DNA of 64,000 bases from Cordia subcordata (GCA_028554755.1 JAPTOF010000002.1:31922501-31986500), one strand, 5' to 3'. Positions 36,696 through 50,166 are shown, counted from the stretch's first letter. Numbers and translations are program-made. The notes: generated from the sequence alone by a model not told the origin.

Positions 36696-39600
36696 ATGGT
36701 TTCAATGGAAGCTGCAGCACCTGCAGCTAATGGTTCCACTGGGGAAGATTGTTGTGTGAAAGTTGCAGTACACATCAGACCCCTTATAGGAGATGAGAAA
36801 CTTCAAGGTTGTAAAGATTGTGTCACCGTGGTCCGTGGAAAGCCTCAGGTATAGTCACACACTCAGCAAAGGTGACATGGGTTTGTGTTTTTGTTTCAAT
36901 TGGAAGTGAATTTGCCGTTAAATTCAAGATTTTACCTTTTCTGGTGCAATGGTTGCTAAAAGTATGCATTTTGCACATGTTTTTGCTCTGTTCCAAGAGA
37001 TCTGAAGTTTAGTACGGCATTGTAGCTATAAAGGTGTCACCTTTGCTGTTGAGCAATGTTGAAATGTGCTTGAATTTGTGTGATAAGTAGCATTGTTGTG
37101 ATCTGAACTATAGTGTTAACTGTATGCTAATGGGTTGAGGAAGTTAACGCTGTATACGGACACCATGATAAGATATCAAAATACACTGGCATCAAAGTTT
37201 CAATTTAGAGGTTTTCTAATGATAAGCACTTTTGTATTCTGATTGCAGAATGCAAGAACTAAGAGTAGTGATTGGCTTTGGTTAATATGGTCCCAATTGA
37301 AGAAAGATTATATAGGAAATAATTGGCGTTTGTGAATATGAACATGGTCTGGTTACTTAACTGGCTTTCATATCTTATGAATACTTTCCATAAATATATC
37401 CATACATATCTTACCATTCTTTCAATAATGCATTTTCTACTTAGACTTGTAGCAGCACCAGTTTACATACACCCACCGTCCTTGATGTAAAGCTAGTCTG
37501 AACACACATATGAATACCCTTTCTGACATGTTTGTTGTAATTCCTGAATTTGTTATCGGCATTCAAATTTTTATAATTTTATGGGATAATATTTCTGTAA
37601 TCTCTTTGTTAATGCTGGGGTGCTCTGTGCTCCTGCTGCTTCCTACTTTCTGCATTCAATTTTAAGAAAATTCAATTGAACACATAATAGCTTAGCAGCA
37701 TTAGCGCCTTTTCAGGCTAATAACCCTCCCTCTTCATCTCATCTTATTTGCAGCATTAATCTGGGAACTATCACTGTTTCGTGATGCCTAAATTTGTCTT
37801 CTTATCAAATCTTGAATAGCTATTAACTTTCCAGCTGGATAATGTATCATAACATGTGTCAAGAGCAGCAAAATCGAAAATAATTCTTTAAGAGGTTGAA
37901 ATTAGATAGCCAGTGTTAGCATTTATTCTTACCTGGCAAGATAAGCTTCGTTGGACTAATAATAAGAGCATGTTTTATTCTTGGAGAAGCACTTGAGTAT
38001 GTTTTTGCCCGTCATACATTTTATTCTCAGAGTTGCACTTTGATATGCTTTTGCCTATTATAGAATTCATCCTCCACGAAGCAGTGGATCATCCAAGTTG
38101 ATCCAGGGGTGACCTAAGTACACTTAGAGGGGGCCATAGCCCTCAAAGTTGCAAAACTCTGTTTCCCCCTTTATGTTTCACCTAATTTTGAATGAGGTAT
38201 TAATGTCAAATGAAACTTTCCCTTGCACCCCCACTCCCCCAAATATATGTTTCTTATGTCCATCTCTCTGGTGATTCTTCTATTTTCATCTTTGTTATTT
38301 TCTTAAGTTCTTCTATTTATTGTCTCTTTGATACTGACAGTGATATTACCATGTAGGTGCAAATTGGAACACATTCTTTTACTTTTGACCATGTTTATGG
38401 GAGCACTGCTTCACCCTCATCTTCTATGTTTGAAGAGTGTGTTGCTCCTCTAGTTGATGGCTTATTCCAAGGATACAATGCCACTGTTCTTGCCTATGGT
38501 CAGGTAAAGCTTTTATAGTTGAAAGGAAATGTGATGCATATTGCTTGGTAGTTGGTACATTTGCAGCCTTCTGTATTTGACATGTCAAAATGTTGCAGAC
38601 AGGATCAGGAAAGACTTACACCATGGGCACTAGCTTCAAAGATGGTCACCAAACTGGACTTATTCCCCAAGTGATGAATGCTTTGTTCAGCCAAATTGAG
38701 ACTTTGAAAAAGCTAACTGAATTCCAATTGCATGTTTCCTTCATTGAGGTTCAACTTTTTACCGTTACTACTTTTCAACTTTCCAGTTCTTTAATGTGCA
38801 ACTTGGTCTTCTGTTGCTCCACTTGTAATTGAAGGTCATAAGCATTTTCAATCAATTATCCTTCCCTTATCAAACATAGGAAAAACTTTTGTGTGGATAA
38901 CACTCTTATTTCCAGTGTAATGTAATCATGATCAAAATATTATTTGTAGGTTCTACGCATTTGCACTTAGATACCATTACTAGAGTTGAAACTCTTGTAC
39001 ATAGAATGTGAATCATAAAATTGGTAATCTATAGACAATGAACCTGAATTGTTATGCTATAAGCATGTATGTGAAGAGTTCTTGTTGGATCCAAATGACT
39101 TGCGAGGTTGATATGTCATTGTCATTCTTAACAAAAGTTTTCTCTATCCAGAGCTGCATGAATATGTTGATTGAACTATTGACACTTACCCCAAAAATCA
39201 TATCTTGCAACCATTTAATTTCCTATTTAATTGGGAAATGTTTTTCCTTACTGATGATTTCTTTTATCATCAATTTATCGACTGGCAGAAACCCATTTCT
39301 CTACTCCTGTTTGTCAACTAGTGTTCTATGTTGGCAATTGTACCGTTCACTGCCAATTTGAATTTGTGAAGACTTGAACACTATAACAAGTGCATAAACA
39401 GAAATTTGTTGTGTGTAGATACATAAAGAAGAAGTAAGAGATTTGCTGGATTCTGATTCTACCAACAGATCAGAGACAATAAATGGACATTCCAATAAAG
39501 TAACTGTCCCTGGAAAGCCGCCAATCCAAATTCGTGAATCATCAAATGGTGTTATTACCCTGGCAGGGACTACAGAGTGTAGTGTAAAGACACTAAAAGA

Positions 39601-42600
39601 AATGGCTGATTGCCTGGAGCAGGGATCGCTGAACCGAGCGACTGGAAGTACAAACATGAACAATCAGTCAAGGTAAATCTTAAACTTCTCCTCTTTCATT
39701 CAAGAGAATCTGATGACATGTAATTGGAACAGTTGTTATAGCTAGACAGTAGAGTACCCTCGGTTAAGTTTATGCTTGTAACCTCTATCAGAAGGTAGGT
39801 TCACAATATTTTGTAACTAAATTATGGCAGTGGTCTGATACCTTATAGAATAATCCAAATTGGTTAGCTACATGACAAAAGGTGATACATATTTTTTAGA
39901 AAGCTATTTAAACAGGAAACAGGTTTTTTTAGTCTATTTCTCACTGCTGCTATGATTTTTCTGAACTCCCGGGGTTTTCACTAGGAAAGACATTAGATTG
40001 TTTATATCAAGACCTGGGATCCTAGATCAGCATGGCAGAGTAATTAGTAGAACTTATCACATTGCCGGCTGTCTGTGCTTGTAATTGTGATTTTTTAGCA
40101 TTTGCTCTATCATATTTCATGAAGGTACAGATTTTCAGTTATCTGATGATATGCTGGCCTTGGAATTAGTTATTTCAGTGAAAATCATCATACTTCCTTT
40201 CTTTTCTTCTTAACTCAAACTTGCATTCCTGCTGCCATCTCTTATAGTTATTATTTCCAGTCAACAATCTCCTATCATGACTTTTATCATCTTACTTTCG
40301 TGTGTAGTCGCTCTCATGCTATCTTCACTATTACAATGGAGCAAATGCACAAGCTTAATCCTGAAATTTCTAGTGATGGAAATATGAATGATTGCATGAC
40401 TGAAGAGTATCTTAGTGCCAAGTTGCATTTGGTGGATCTAGCTGGATCAGAGAGAGCCAAAAGAACAGGCTCTGATGGTGTCCGTTTTAAGGAAGGTAAG
40501 TGTTGTTTTGTTTGAAGTTTAACATATACTTTTGGTCATAACGAGGTGCGTGATAAATTCGCCTTGTCAACAGGAGTTCACATTAATAAGGGCCTCCTTG
40601 CGCTTGGTAATGTTATTAGTGCATTGGGGGATGAGAAAAAGAGGAAAGAAGGTGTTCATGTTCCATATCGAGACAGTAAACTTACTCGTCTGTTGCAGGT
40701 TTGACTCTAAGGCACTCAACAGTAATCATATTGCTTGGTTTGAGTTTGAACATTTGCAGTGCTCATGTCTAGATTTTTAACATTATAAAAATCTAAGCAA
40801 CTTTCTTTAGATGATTGAATTACCTTTTAAATGATGCAATGCACAGAGTAGCACTACTACTTATGACTCCTGCCAATCAAGTTTCAAAGCATTCTGTTCT
40901 CAGGTTTCTTTAATTGATTAGACCTAATACAAATAGATATAGACCAAAGAAAAGAATCAGGAAAGAAGAGGAAAATGAACCTAGAATATAATCTTCTTCG
41001 AGGATTTGGAACTGAATACTGAATTTTTGTAAATTGCATAATCAGTAGAAACATACTTGCTTTCTTCTTTTCCACTGAAGCATTTGTAATATCTATAAGC
41101 AATGCTACTGTACCTTCTAAAATTGATTCTTTGTCATTACTAGGTTCTTTACATTCTGAACTTATTTCAAGGTTTATGACATTTCAGGACTCTCTTGGTG
41201 GTAACAGCAGAACAGTCATGATAGGTAACTTTCATATCGCTGTCTGTTTCTGTTTTCCTACTAATTGTTTTGTAATGCTCATATGCATCCGGATCCATTC
41301 TTCTTGCTGCACTTTTGTTTAGATGGTGCCTCTTGCTGTCTTGAAGTGTACTCCTCAAATCAAATTCCTCCTAATGCTTATAGCTGTCATGAAAGTGACA
41401 ATTTTTTACTCACCATGACACATGCTTTTGTGCTTTTATAATGCACTTTGTATTTGTCTTCCAATTCCTCATGAAAAATTGTAATCATCATCTGTTGGTA
41501 AGCTTCATACGTCCTCACAGTCAAATTCAGTTAGGGAAATGTTAACTGGAAAATATAATGCTAAATCGAATAGGCATTCATGGGTTCATCTATTGTGTTC
41601 TTTCATTTACCAATTAGATTATCCTATTTCTTCCTGCCTTCTCGATGTTGTGTGTATGTGACCATGGAAAGTAGAAAATTTTGCTTTTCGTTCATTTTTG
41701 GGTCAAATTTTGAAGTATTGTGACATATTTACCTTTTGTTATATTATTTTCCAGCCTGTATAAGTCCTGCTGATATAAATGCCGAAGAAAGCCTGAACAC
41801 GCTAAAGTACGCGAATCGTGCTCGAAATATCCAGAATAAGCCTGTTGTAAGTTTCAATTTCTGTTCTATTTTCATTCTTGTCTTTTCATTTAACATAGTT
41901 ATTGTTTTCTTTAGCAAAGGTGTCAAGTAAGTGTTGCTGCTATTGGTTGGCCAGATTAATAGAGATCCAATATCCAATGAGATGCTGAAGATGCGCCAAC
42001 AACTACTATATCTGCAGGCAGAACTTTGTGCTCGTGGGGGAGGAGCTTCTTCGGATGAAATACAAGTGATTAGAATTCTATTTTCCCAATATGAACTCAT
42101 TTTAGTCATATATGTTATATACTAATTCATTAAAGTGTCGTGAATACTAAATATTGGTGTAGGTTCTCAAGGATAGGATTGCTTGGCTTGAAGCTACAAA
42201 TGAGGAGCTCTCTCGGGAACTCCATGAATACCGTAGCAGATGTGGTGTTACTGAAATTTGTGAAACGGATGTTAAAGTATGTTCGAGAAAATTGAAATAT
42301 TGCTGAAGTTGCTATTTTTTTCAATTACATCTGAGGATAAAAATGTTTGTCACCTTAAAATATAATAATTTGGAACTTGCAATATAAATTCCAGATTGGT
42401 TCCCCATTCTCTGTGAAAAGCGAAGGGCTTAAAATGGGATTGCAGAATATGGAGTCATGTGATTATCAAATGAGTGAACATGGTATGATCTCTCAAAGCT
42501 TAGATTACCCTTTTGATGCTGCAGCTTGAAATATCTTCTAAGAATGTCATGATGAATTGTTTGCTTAAAATTTTTTTGCTCGTTTGTTGCACATCCATAT

Positions 42601-45600
42601 TCATTTGCTGGTTCTCAAGTTGGTAGCTTTAATTGCTAATATGGACAGGTGACTCTGTAGACCTTGATGAAGAAGCTGCAAAAGAATGGGAACATAACCT
42701 TCTTCAAGATTCCATGGACAAACAACTGAATGAGTTAAATAGACGTTTGGAACAAAAAGAGGTACTCTGGATTCTTAAAGAAGTTTCTTCAGTATCAGTT
42801 CTGGCAATTTAATTACTTTTGAAAATTGATCAAGTTACATATGTGATGTTTAGTCAGGTCCTACGCATAAAAACAAAGTATCCCGTGTTTTTATACTGGA
42901 ATAAAATTGTAATACAAAAAATACAAAAAGAAGTTGAGTATACATCCCGGGGTGATATAAGTAAATTATGAAGCATGTCTTAATCTTTCAATTAAATCCA
43001 TGTGGCATAGAATGAACAGACACATTCTCAACATGAAAACTGCAATTTCTTTAAGATAATTCAAAAAGAGCAACAAGCCAACTGCCATCTGTAACCTTAT
43101 AACATGTAGATGATGACCTGCTTCATTCTTTTCTCTCTCTCCCTTTTTGTCAGATCTCGTCATGAAAATCTTCATGCACAGTGACTGTCTGTAGATCATT
43201 CTCCTTCATAGTTCAACAATTTGTAGACCTCGTCTGAACTAATGAATGCTCTTCTACACCATCTCCAATTATGTCATGTGTATCGCTTATATATGGGGTC
43301 TTCCATGGAAGTTAGTATAATATTACTCGCATATAATTGTAGATACCAATCTCTGACTGGACTGCCCTCAGTGCTGAAATATGTATGGGTTAATGAATAT
43401 GAATAAATTACATATGTGCAGTCAGAGATGAAACTTTTTGGAGGCGTTGATCCAATGGCCCTTAAGCAACACTTTGGAAAGAAGATTATGGAACTTGAGG
43501 AGGAAAAACGGACTGTGCAGGTGATACTAATTAACAAAATGCATTGTACTTATTCTCATATGATCATTTATGGTCTGATTACTGCTCTCTTATGCAGCAA
43601 GAAAGGGATAGATTGTTGGCCGAAATTGAAAACCTTTCTGCTAATTCTGATGGACAAACGCAAAAACTTCAGGACGTGCATGCCCAGAAACTAAAGGCTC
43701 TCGAGGCACAGGTCTCTATTAGTCTCCAAGATATATAATTTAACGTAGATCATTTTCTTAATGAGTTCAACCTGGCTTTATAAGTTTTCTATGTACATGT
43801 TAGATACAAGAACTCAAGAAGAAACAAGAGAACCAGGTTCAGCTTCTTAAGCAAAAACAGAAGAGTGATGAAGCAGCTAAGCGATTGCAAGAGGAAATTC
43901 AGTACATCAAGGCACAAAAGGTTAGACAGAAGTTTCATTTCTTCTCATGATATATTCTCAATCGAACTTGTACGTGGCACTAACTACTTGTGGATCTCCA
44001 GGTTCAGTTGCAACAAAAGATTAAACAAGAAGCTGAGCAATTTCGACAGTGGAAAGCATCTAGAGAGAAGGAATTGCTACAGGTACTATTAACTATTCAG
44101 TTCTAGATAAAGCTATCCATTTTCTTCCCATATAAGTCCATATACTGACGTTATATATAAAAATGCAGTTAAAGAAGGAGGGCAGAAGAAATGAATATGA
44201 GAGGCACAAATTGCAAGCTTTGAACCAGCGACAGAAAATGGTAAGGAATACAGTTATTTCTGTAATTTTGGGAGGCAACACAGTTATATCGTAGTGAATG
44301 AAGGATTATGTTAAAAGATTTCTACCTTCCCTACCCTTCCTAATTATTTTCTGAAACATGGATCTGATATAGAAAGAGAAGTGAAACTAAATTGGGCCTA
44401 GATATTAATCTTTGTTGGAAGGGAGGTGATTAATTTACATTGTGAACTGACATTAAGGACTCTGACCTCACCATAATATTACTTCTAGCACAGAGAATTT
44501 CTTTTTCTTGCTGGTCTCGTTGATGGTGATTGGGACAATAATCGATCCATCTTAAATCTAGTAGAATCATAAATTACCTCTGTTCACCATGAGAAACTGA
44601 TTTCAGGTTCTTCAAAGAAAGACGGAGGAAGCTGCAATGGCTACCAAGAGATTAAAGGAATTGTTAGAAGCGCGTAAACCATCATCTCGTGACAACCCAG
44701 GTGTGCATTTCCTTTTGCTTGTTAATATCTTCGGAGCTAGCTGATTTATGAGTACGTATGTTCACTGTCAAACCAATGGAAATTTTGATATTCCCCATTT
44801 ATTATGTTAAAGAGAGGTTTATTTTAGTTTCTACTCACCTCCATGGCTACTAAATTATGTGTTTGAAATTACTTTCTTCTTTCATTTATGTTTTCTGATT
44901 CATGCATTTCCTTTGACTTGTTAATATCTTCGGAACTAGCTGATTTACGAGTATGTATGTTCACTCTCAAACCAATGGAAATTTGGATATTCCTCATTTA
45001 TTGTGTTAAAGAGAGGTTTATTGTAGTTTCTACTCAACCCCATGGCTACTAAATTACGTGTTTGAAAAATACTTTCTTCTTTCATTTTCGTTTTCTGATT
45101 CATGTTCTGTTTCACAGTTGTTAGCAATGGAAATGGGATGAATGGACAGGTGCCTACAAGTTTTCCTTTTCGTGAAATATACTTTTATAAACTTTTTTAG
45201 TCAAAATTGTTAACTAAATTGTATGTCAGAGCAACGAAAAGTCCTTGCAGCGTTGGCTTGATCACGAGCTTGAAGTCATGGTGAATGTTCATGAAGTTCA
45301 TTATGAGTATGAGAAGCAAAGTCAAGTGTATGTATCAGTTTATCTTTCTGATGTTCATCTTTTCAATTGAGATTCTTATATTCTACTTAGTCTTGATTTA
45401 ACTCATCTTCTTCTCTCCAGTCGAGCTGCATTGGCAGAAGAGCTTGCTGTTTTGAGACAAGTTGATGAATTTGCTTCTAAAGGATTGAGTCCACCAAGAG
45501 GAAAAAATGGTTTCTCTAGGTGCGTGTTTTGTATTTTTATTCATTTATGGTGTCTATTAACTATATATTTAGTTGATGTCTTGGAATTTATGCATATAAC

Positions 45601-48600
45601 ACTGTATTAATTAGTATCATCAAATTGTCCAACTCTTTTTTTAAGGGTCTAATCAGGTTGTCTTTTATCTGTCAGGGCCTCTTCCATGTCACCAAATGCA
45701 AGAATGGCCAGAATTGCTTCTCTTGAGAACATGCTAAGTATCTCATCCAACTCATTAGTTTCAATGGCTTCGCAGCTATCAGAAGCAGAAGAACGGGAGC
45801 GTGCCTTCACAAATCGGGGGCGATGGAACCAGCTGCGTTCAATGGGGGATGCAAAAAGCTTACTCCAATACATGTTTAATTCCCTTGCAGATGCAAGGTG
45901 TCTTTTGCAGCCTACTGAATTTCTTTATAGTTATCTTTTCCATTCTGTTATTCTTACCTTCCTCTTAATATATACAGCGTATCACATTTATCTAAAATGG
46001 GAAAACATAACTGCACGCTGCTTTCATGATAGTATCTTATAATCGTAAAGTTCCTCAAGTCGTCGGGAGTTTGATTGAAGTCCACGTACATAAGCAAGTC
46101 ATTTAATAAAAAGAAAAGGAAAGATATGCTATGCATGCACACGCAAGTTCATTATTGTTTAGAAAGGAAGGTAGCTCTAATTATTTATCCATGTTAGCAT
46201 TTAGAGAGATGTTCCTTCTTACTTTTTTCTTTTTGTTACTTAGGCACCTAGTAGTATATTCTAGGTCCCTGCATAGGCAATCGCCAAAGAAAAGGAAAGA
46301 TATACTATGCATGCATAAACAAGTTCATTGTTGTCTAGCAAAGGAAAGAAGCACTAATTATTTGTCCATGTTAGTATTCAGATAGATGCTCCTTGTTAAT
46401 TTTTCTTTGTTCCTTCGGTGCCTAGGAAAATATTCTAGGTCCCTGCACAGGCAATCACCTTTAGAACTACCATATTGTAAAAGAGGTATGGATAGATATA
46501 ATGGAAGTATGGGTGTCTTCTTTTTCTTTTAAACCCCCTACCCTAACCCATCTCCCACACCCCATGGGATTTGAACCCAGGACATCACTCCTGGGGAAGT
46601 AGTCTCAGGGCCTGTTTGGATTGGCTTTTTTTTCAGGAAAAAACACTTTTTTTTCCTGAAAAAGTTACATTAAATTTGCAATAACTATTTGATTTGTCTT
46701 CCAAAAAAGTTGAAACTCTGAAAAAAGCTCAAATACAACTTTTTTTAAAAGCCAGAATTTTTAACTTCTCAAAAAAAGCTGTTTTTCAAAAGCTGTTAAA
46801 AAAGTGCTTTTGAAAAAAGCCAATCCAAACGAGCACTCAATCACTTGAGCTATTTCTTGAACCCTTGGGTGACTTGTATCTGATGACTTAAGGAACTGAA
46901 ACAAATTCATAGTTTCTATTAGTGGAGTTAACCGGTTTGACCTATGAGTTAGTGGATCATCTTTCTAAGATGTCAGGAACTTTTCCCTTGACCATCACAT
47001 TGGGAGACCTTATCACCATTAGGAAAGAAAATCACAACATGGAAAAACTTGGAGACCGTGATTCTCTAAAGCATCCTCCTAATAGATTATGCATAATATA
47101 GAACAATTCTATAACATTCTTTTATAAGGAGAGCATGAATCTCTGTAATATCAATCCATATAAATAAATGCATCTTTTATTATTTCTACTGGATAGAGTT
47201 TGTCTTCTGAGAATTGGACCAAGTGGAATAGGCAAGAAATTGAGATCAAAACAGTAAGCAGAATCTGGCTACATATTACTACATACCAATTATATGAGGA
47301 TTCAGTGCCTCTGGTTTCTGAAGTTGGAAGCTCGTTCAGTATACAAAGACTATTTTTTCTTGAAGAAAATTATTTTGACTGACAAAGTGGTTTTTGGATT
47401 TGGGCTGTAGGTAGCATTTGTTAAGCGTAGGTGGGAAAAAATGTATCGGAGTTCTCCATGTCCCTTAAATTCTTCCCATGTTTGACTAACAAATCTAGCC
47501 TATTGAAACTTCATTGTGAACATTCCGTCCACCTCCACTATTTATCCATAAAGATGAAAATGGAAAAAAGATCTATGTGACTGAAGTTCCCTGTGCATCT
47601 TGAGTTTTACATCCATAACCTATTGGTATTAGTGGTAGCTTGTAGAATCCTCATTTTTGGGCAATATACATACTTCTCATATTTTCATCCCCAAAATAGA
47701 TGTCAGTTGTGGGAGAGGGGTGTTGAGATCAAGGAGATGAAAGAGCAACTAAAGGAGCTCGTCGGTTTACTACAACAAAGTGAAATTAGAAGGAAAGAAG
47801 TTGAAAAGGAGCTCAAAATGAGAGAGCAAGCTATTGCAGTAGCAATGGTGACAGCGGCTTCGGTATGATAACATATTCTTGTATTTGATATTCCTTCTCC
47901 TTCTGTTTATATTTCTTCCTTTCAAATTATTGTATCTAATTTCCTATATGGAGCTTGAAATGTTTTCTAGTTTTAAAGCAAGTGAATATAAATAATTTCA
48001 CTCCTTCAGACTTCAAAACTTCAAATTTTGATTATCAACTCCATGGAAGTTTTTGCAGCTTCTTTCCCGGCCTACAGATTTTCATCTACTCTCAGTTGTT
48101 AACTTATACTTAATGTAAATTTACTCTTTTCTTGAGAAATCATAGTTTTCCATGTCATTGTGACTTTTTCCAAATGAACTGTTCTGGATTTTCAAGAATT
48201 GGTGAGAAACAACATGTTGCATCTTGATATTATACTGTTCAGCATCTTTTCTCGGCAACAGACATGCAGGGCCTTTAGTTTTCTCGTCTGTGATCTCAAT
48301 TTTTCAGTGCTTTGACCATCATTAATGAACAGGGGAATTCCAACAAACATTTAGCTGATGACATGAGTGGGCCACTCTCCCCAATCTCTGTGCCAGCACA
48401 GAAACAGCTCAAATTTACAGCAGGCATCGTAAATGCATCAGTCAGAGAATCAGCAGCCTTCATAGATCAAACACGAAAGGTAAACTTTCAATCCTTGTAT
48501 CTATGCTTTTGCTTTGCATCGTTTTCTTATGTGTAACAAAGTTCTTGCGAGTGCAGATGGTGCCAATTGGGCAGTTACCGATGAAGAAATTAGCCATTGT

Positions 48601-48856
48601 TGGGCAAGGTGGGAAATTGTGGAGATGGAAGAGGAGTCATCACCAGTGGCTATTACAGTTTAAGTGGAAATGGCAAAAACCTTGGAAACTTTCAGAATGG
48701 ATCAGACATTGTGATGAAACAGTTATGAGGGCAAGGCCTCGTCCCCAAGCTTTGTCAGATGGTGTGTACAGAAATAGACATTGTGATGAAACAGTTATGA
48801 GGACAAGGCCTCGCCTGCAAGTTCTGTCAGATGGTATTTACAGAAATGGTCATTAG
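36696..48856 (+). CDS. KIN4A: Kinesin-4 motor KIN4A (FRA1-type)
   Basis: 25 exons: 36696-36848, 38357-38503, 38599-38748, 39419-39672, 40308-40495, 40574-40698, 41188-41224, 41755-41846, 41955-42065, 42163-42276, 42395-42482, 42649-42761, 43422-43520, 43598-43711, 43804-43920, 44002-44082, 44169-44240, 44607-44700, 45118-45149, 45230-45327, 45421-45519, 45676-45897, 47700-47862, 48333-48479, 48557-48856. All are GT-AG and in phase; the sum is 3210 nt, 1069 residues (Arabidopsis FRA1 about 1035). An alternative start is the ATG at 36705. The N-terminal motor (about 15-380) has the P-loop GQTGSGKT (99-106, split by intron 2), NNQSSRSH (switch I, about 231-238) and LVDLAGSE (276-283, switch II). 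A long coiled-coil stalk follows, then a basic tail ([11 protein letters not shown]). FRA1 is a plus-end-directed motor on cortical microtubules needed for ordered cellulose and wall deposition. Odd: the last 24 residues before Gly-His are tandemly duplicated. Confidence 0.95.
38085..38250. mobile_element. Possible decayed hAT fragment in KIN4A intron 1
   Basis: A 'gatccaggggtgacc' ... 'gagggggccatagccctc' block followed by 'cccttgcacccccactccccc' resembles degenerate ends of hAT-type elements in plants. No termini or duplications could be fixed, so this rests on word similarity only. Confidence 0.3.
44705..45103 (+). repeat. Tandem duplication in KIN4A intron 18, 2 x about 199 bp
   Basis: Unit 1 begins 'gcatttccttttgcttgtt' (44705) and unit 2 'gcatttcctttgacttgtt' (44904). 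Both continue through 'agctgatttacgagt' type and 'ttaaagagaggttta' words and end 'gttttctgattcatg'. The second unit ends about 14 bases before the exon 19 acceptor. Confidence 0.9.
46111..46459 (+). repeat. Tandem duplication in KIN4A intron 22, 2 x about 175 bp
   Basis: Units start 'aagaaaaggaaagatat' at 46111 and 46287 and end 'aggcaatcgcc' (46285) and 'aggcaatcacc' (46459). The copies share most of their sequence but are more diverged than the intron 18 pair. Confidence 0.85.
46510..46870 (-). mobile_element. tRNA-derived SINE relic split by a MITE (KIN4A intron 22)
   Basis: On the minus strand an A-box-like 'tagctcaagtgattgag' begins at 46853, and a B-box-like 'gggttcaaatccc' lies at about 46570-46582. 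The two are separated by MITE copy E. Removing the MITE and one TCA duplication brings the boxes to about 39 bases apart, close to tRNA spacing. No anticodon-arm integrity or tail was established, so this is a decayed Pol III-type element rather than a tRNA gene. Confidence 0.55.
46608..46836. mobile_element. Tourist-like MITE, family copy E (in KIN4A intron 22)
   Basis: The best-preserved copy: ends 'gggcctgtttggattggc' and 'gccaatccaaacgagcac', flanked by TCA at 46605-46607 and 46837-46839. 229 bp, non-coding, inside the 1.8-kb intron 45898-47699. Confidence 0.82.
48704..48847 (+). repeat. In-frame tandem duplication in the KIN4A last exon, 2 x 72 bp
   Basis: Units 48704-48775 and 48776-48847 differ at 8 of 72 bases. 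They encode 24-residue repeats starting RHCDETVMR and ending DGVYRN or DGIYRN, with 4 amino-acid differences. The frame is kept and the stop follows two codons later (TAG 48854-48856). Confidence 0.95.
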
Positions 48857-49797
48857 CTTGGGCATCTGGATTGATATTTTCTCCTGGTCTCTGTTTTGCC
48901 TCCTACACATGGCACACAGAACTGCACAGGAATAAGTGCAAGTAAGCCTCAATAATATGAGATATAATTCTTCTTGATGAGTTCTGATGACATACTATCT
49001 CATTTGTAAATTCTTGGAGCATCTAAATCTAATATATAGTTTATCTTGAGTGCTGCTAGAAAAATCGATAAGCCTAGTACATGTCATTCGCATGTAAACA
49101 ACTTGTCATAGTCTCTTCTTTTGTGGCCACAATTTCTCATCATGGTTTTGATGAGTTGATTTTCTAAGATTGGATCTTGACTTGGTTCGGCCAAGAATAT
49201 GAAAACAGAGGCAAGTAGAGCAACAGATACAAAGCTGTCATTTTGCATTGGCTGATATGCGTGTTGCTTATAAAAATAATCAACTGAAACTAAACTATGC
49301 TGCATTGAGGTCAATTCATGACTTGGTGTGACATTCTCATACCATTCCTTTTCCTCAGCAAACTTTTCTTTCTTGATCAATAAATGATTCCTAACAATAC
49401 TAGAACACAATCCCTTGACCTGTACCAACTTGGAACCATGTTATCTTTTTGTAATTCGGAATGAGGTTGTCTGCTTTACCTTGTTTTATTGTATATTACT
49501 AATGAACTTTAATGTAATGTAGGGTGCAGCAGAAGTGGCAGTTGGAGAACTTTGTGTATGTGGCGGAGATGGAGTCCGGGTGAGATTGGTGTTTGATCTC
49601 AATATATAGTGAATGTTGTTGCTAGTCAGCTGCTTCTTAAGCATTATCATCAGACTCAACTAAACAACCAAGGTGCTTGACTGGAGGTTTCATTGGTGGG
49701 AGTTGCAATCCATTTGTGTTGTAGCATTTTCACCTCATCATAGTCCCCATTCTGATGTCCGTTTCTTGCTAATCGTAATCATCTCGAGGAAACATTG

Positions 49798-50166
49798 TAG
49801 TCCATTTCTTAGTGTGTTTCCTTTTTGGCTTTCTAATCGTTTGTGCAGTGTATAGTGTTTGTAAGTACCATACAGATGCAACATTCTTTATGACAAGCGA
49901 TTATTCTTTTGTAAAATTTCGGCTTGGTTCTGTAATAGCGTCAATTTTGATGTAAGAGACTGGCCCAGATTGGGCCTTTTGCTTTAAAACTGAAATATTC
50001 ATCTTACAATAATGACATTGTTCTTTACATCATCGGCGTTCTGACATATGACCCCTCTCGGCCGTTCCGCTACTTGGACAGTGGACCTATCCTAGAAGTC
50101 CGTCGAAAACAGAACAACTTAGGAAGCAAAAGCAACTAGTATCAAATATCTAAGCAAACATAAGCA
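49798..50166 (+). repeat. Dispersed direct duplication, copy 1
   Basis: Starts 'tagtccatttcttagtgtg' and ends 'aacataagca'. It matches 52281-52659 over its full length with scattered substitutions and small indels, including the block 'acatcatcggcgttctgaca'. The flanks do not match, and there are no obvious terminal inverted repeats. Confidence 0.88.

Noticed and set aside
46560..46860. tRNA gene on the minus strand
   Set aside because: A-box and B-box words exist, but they are split by a 229-bp MITE and no cloverleaf can be drawn; treated as a SINE relic.
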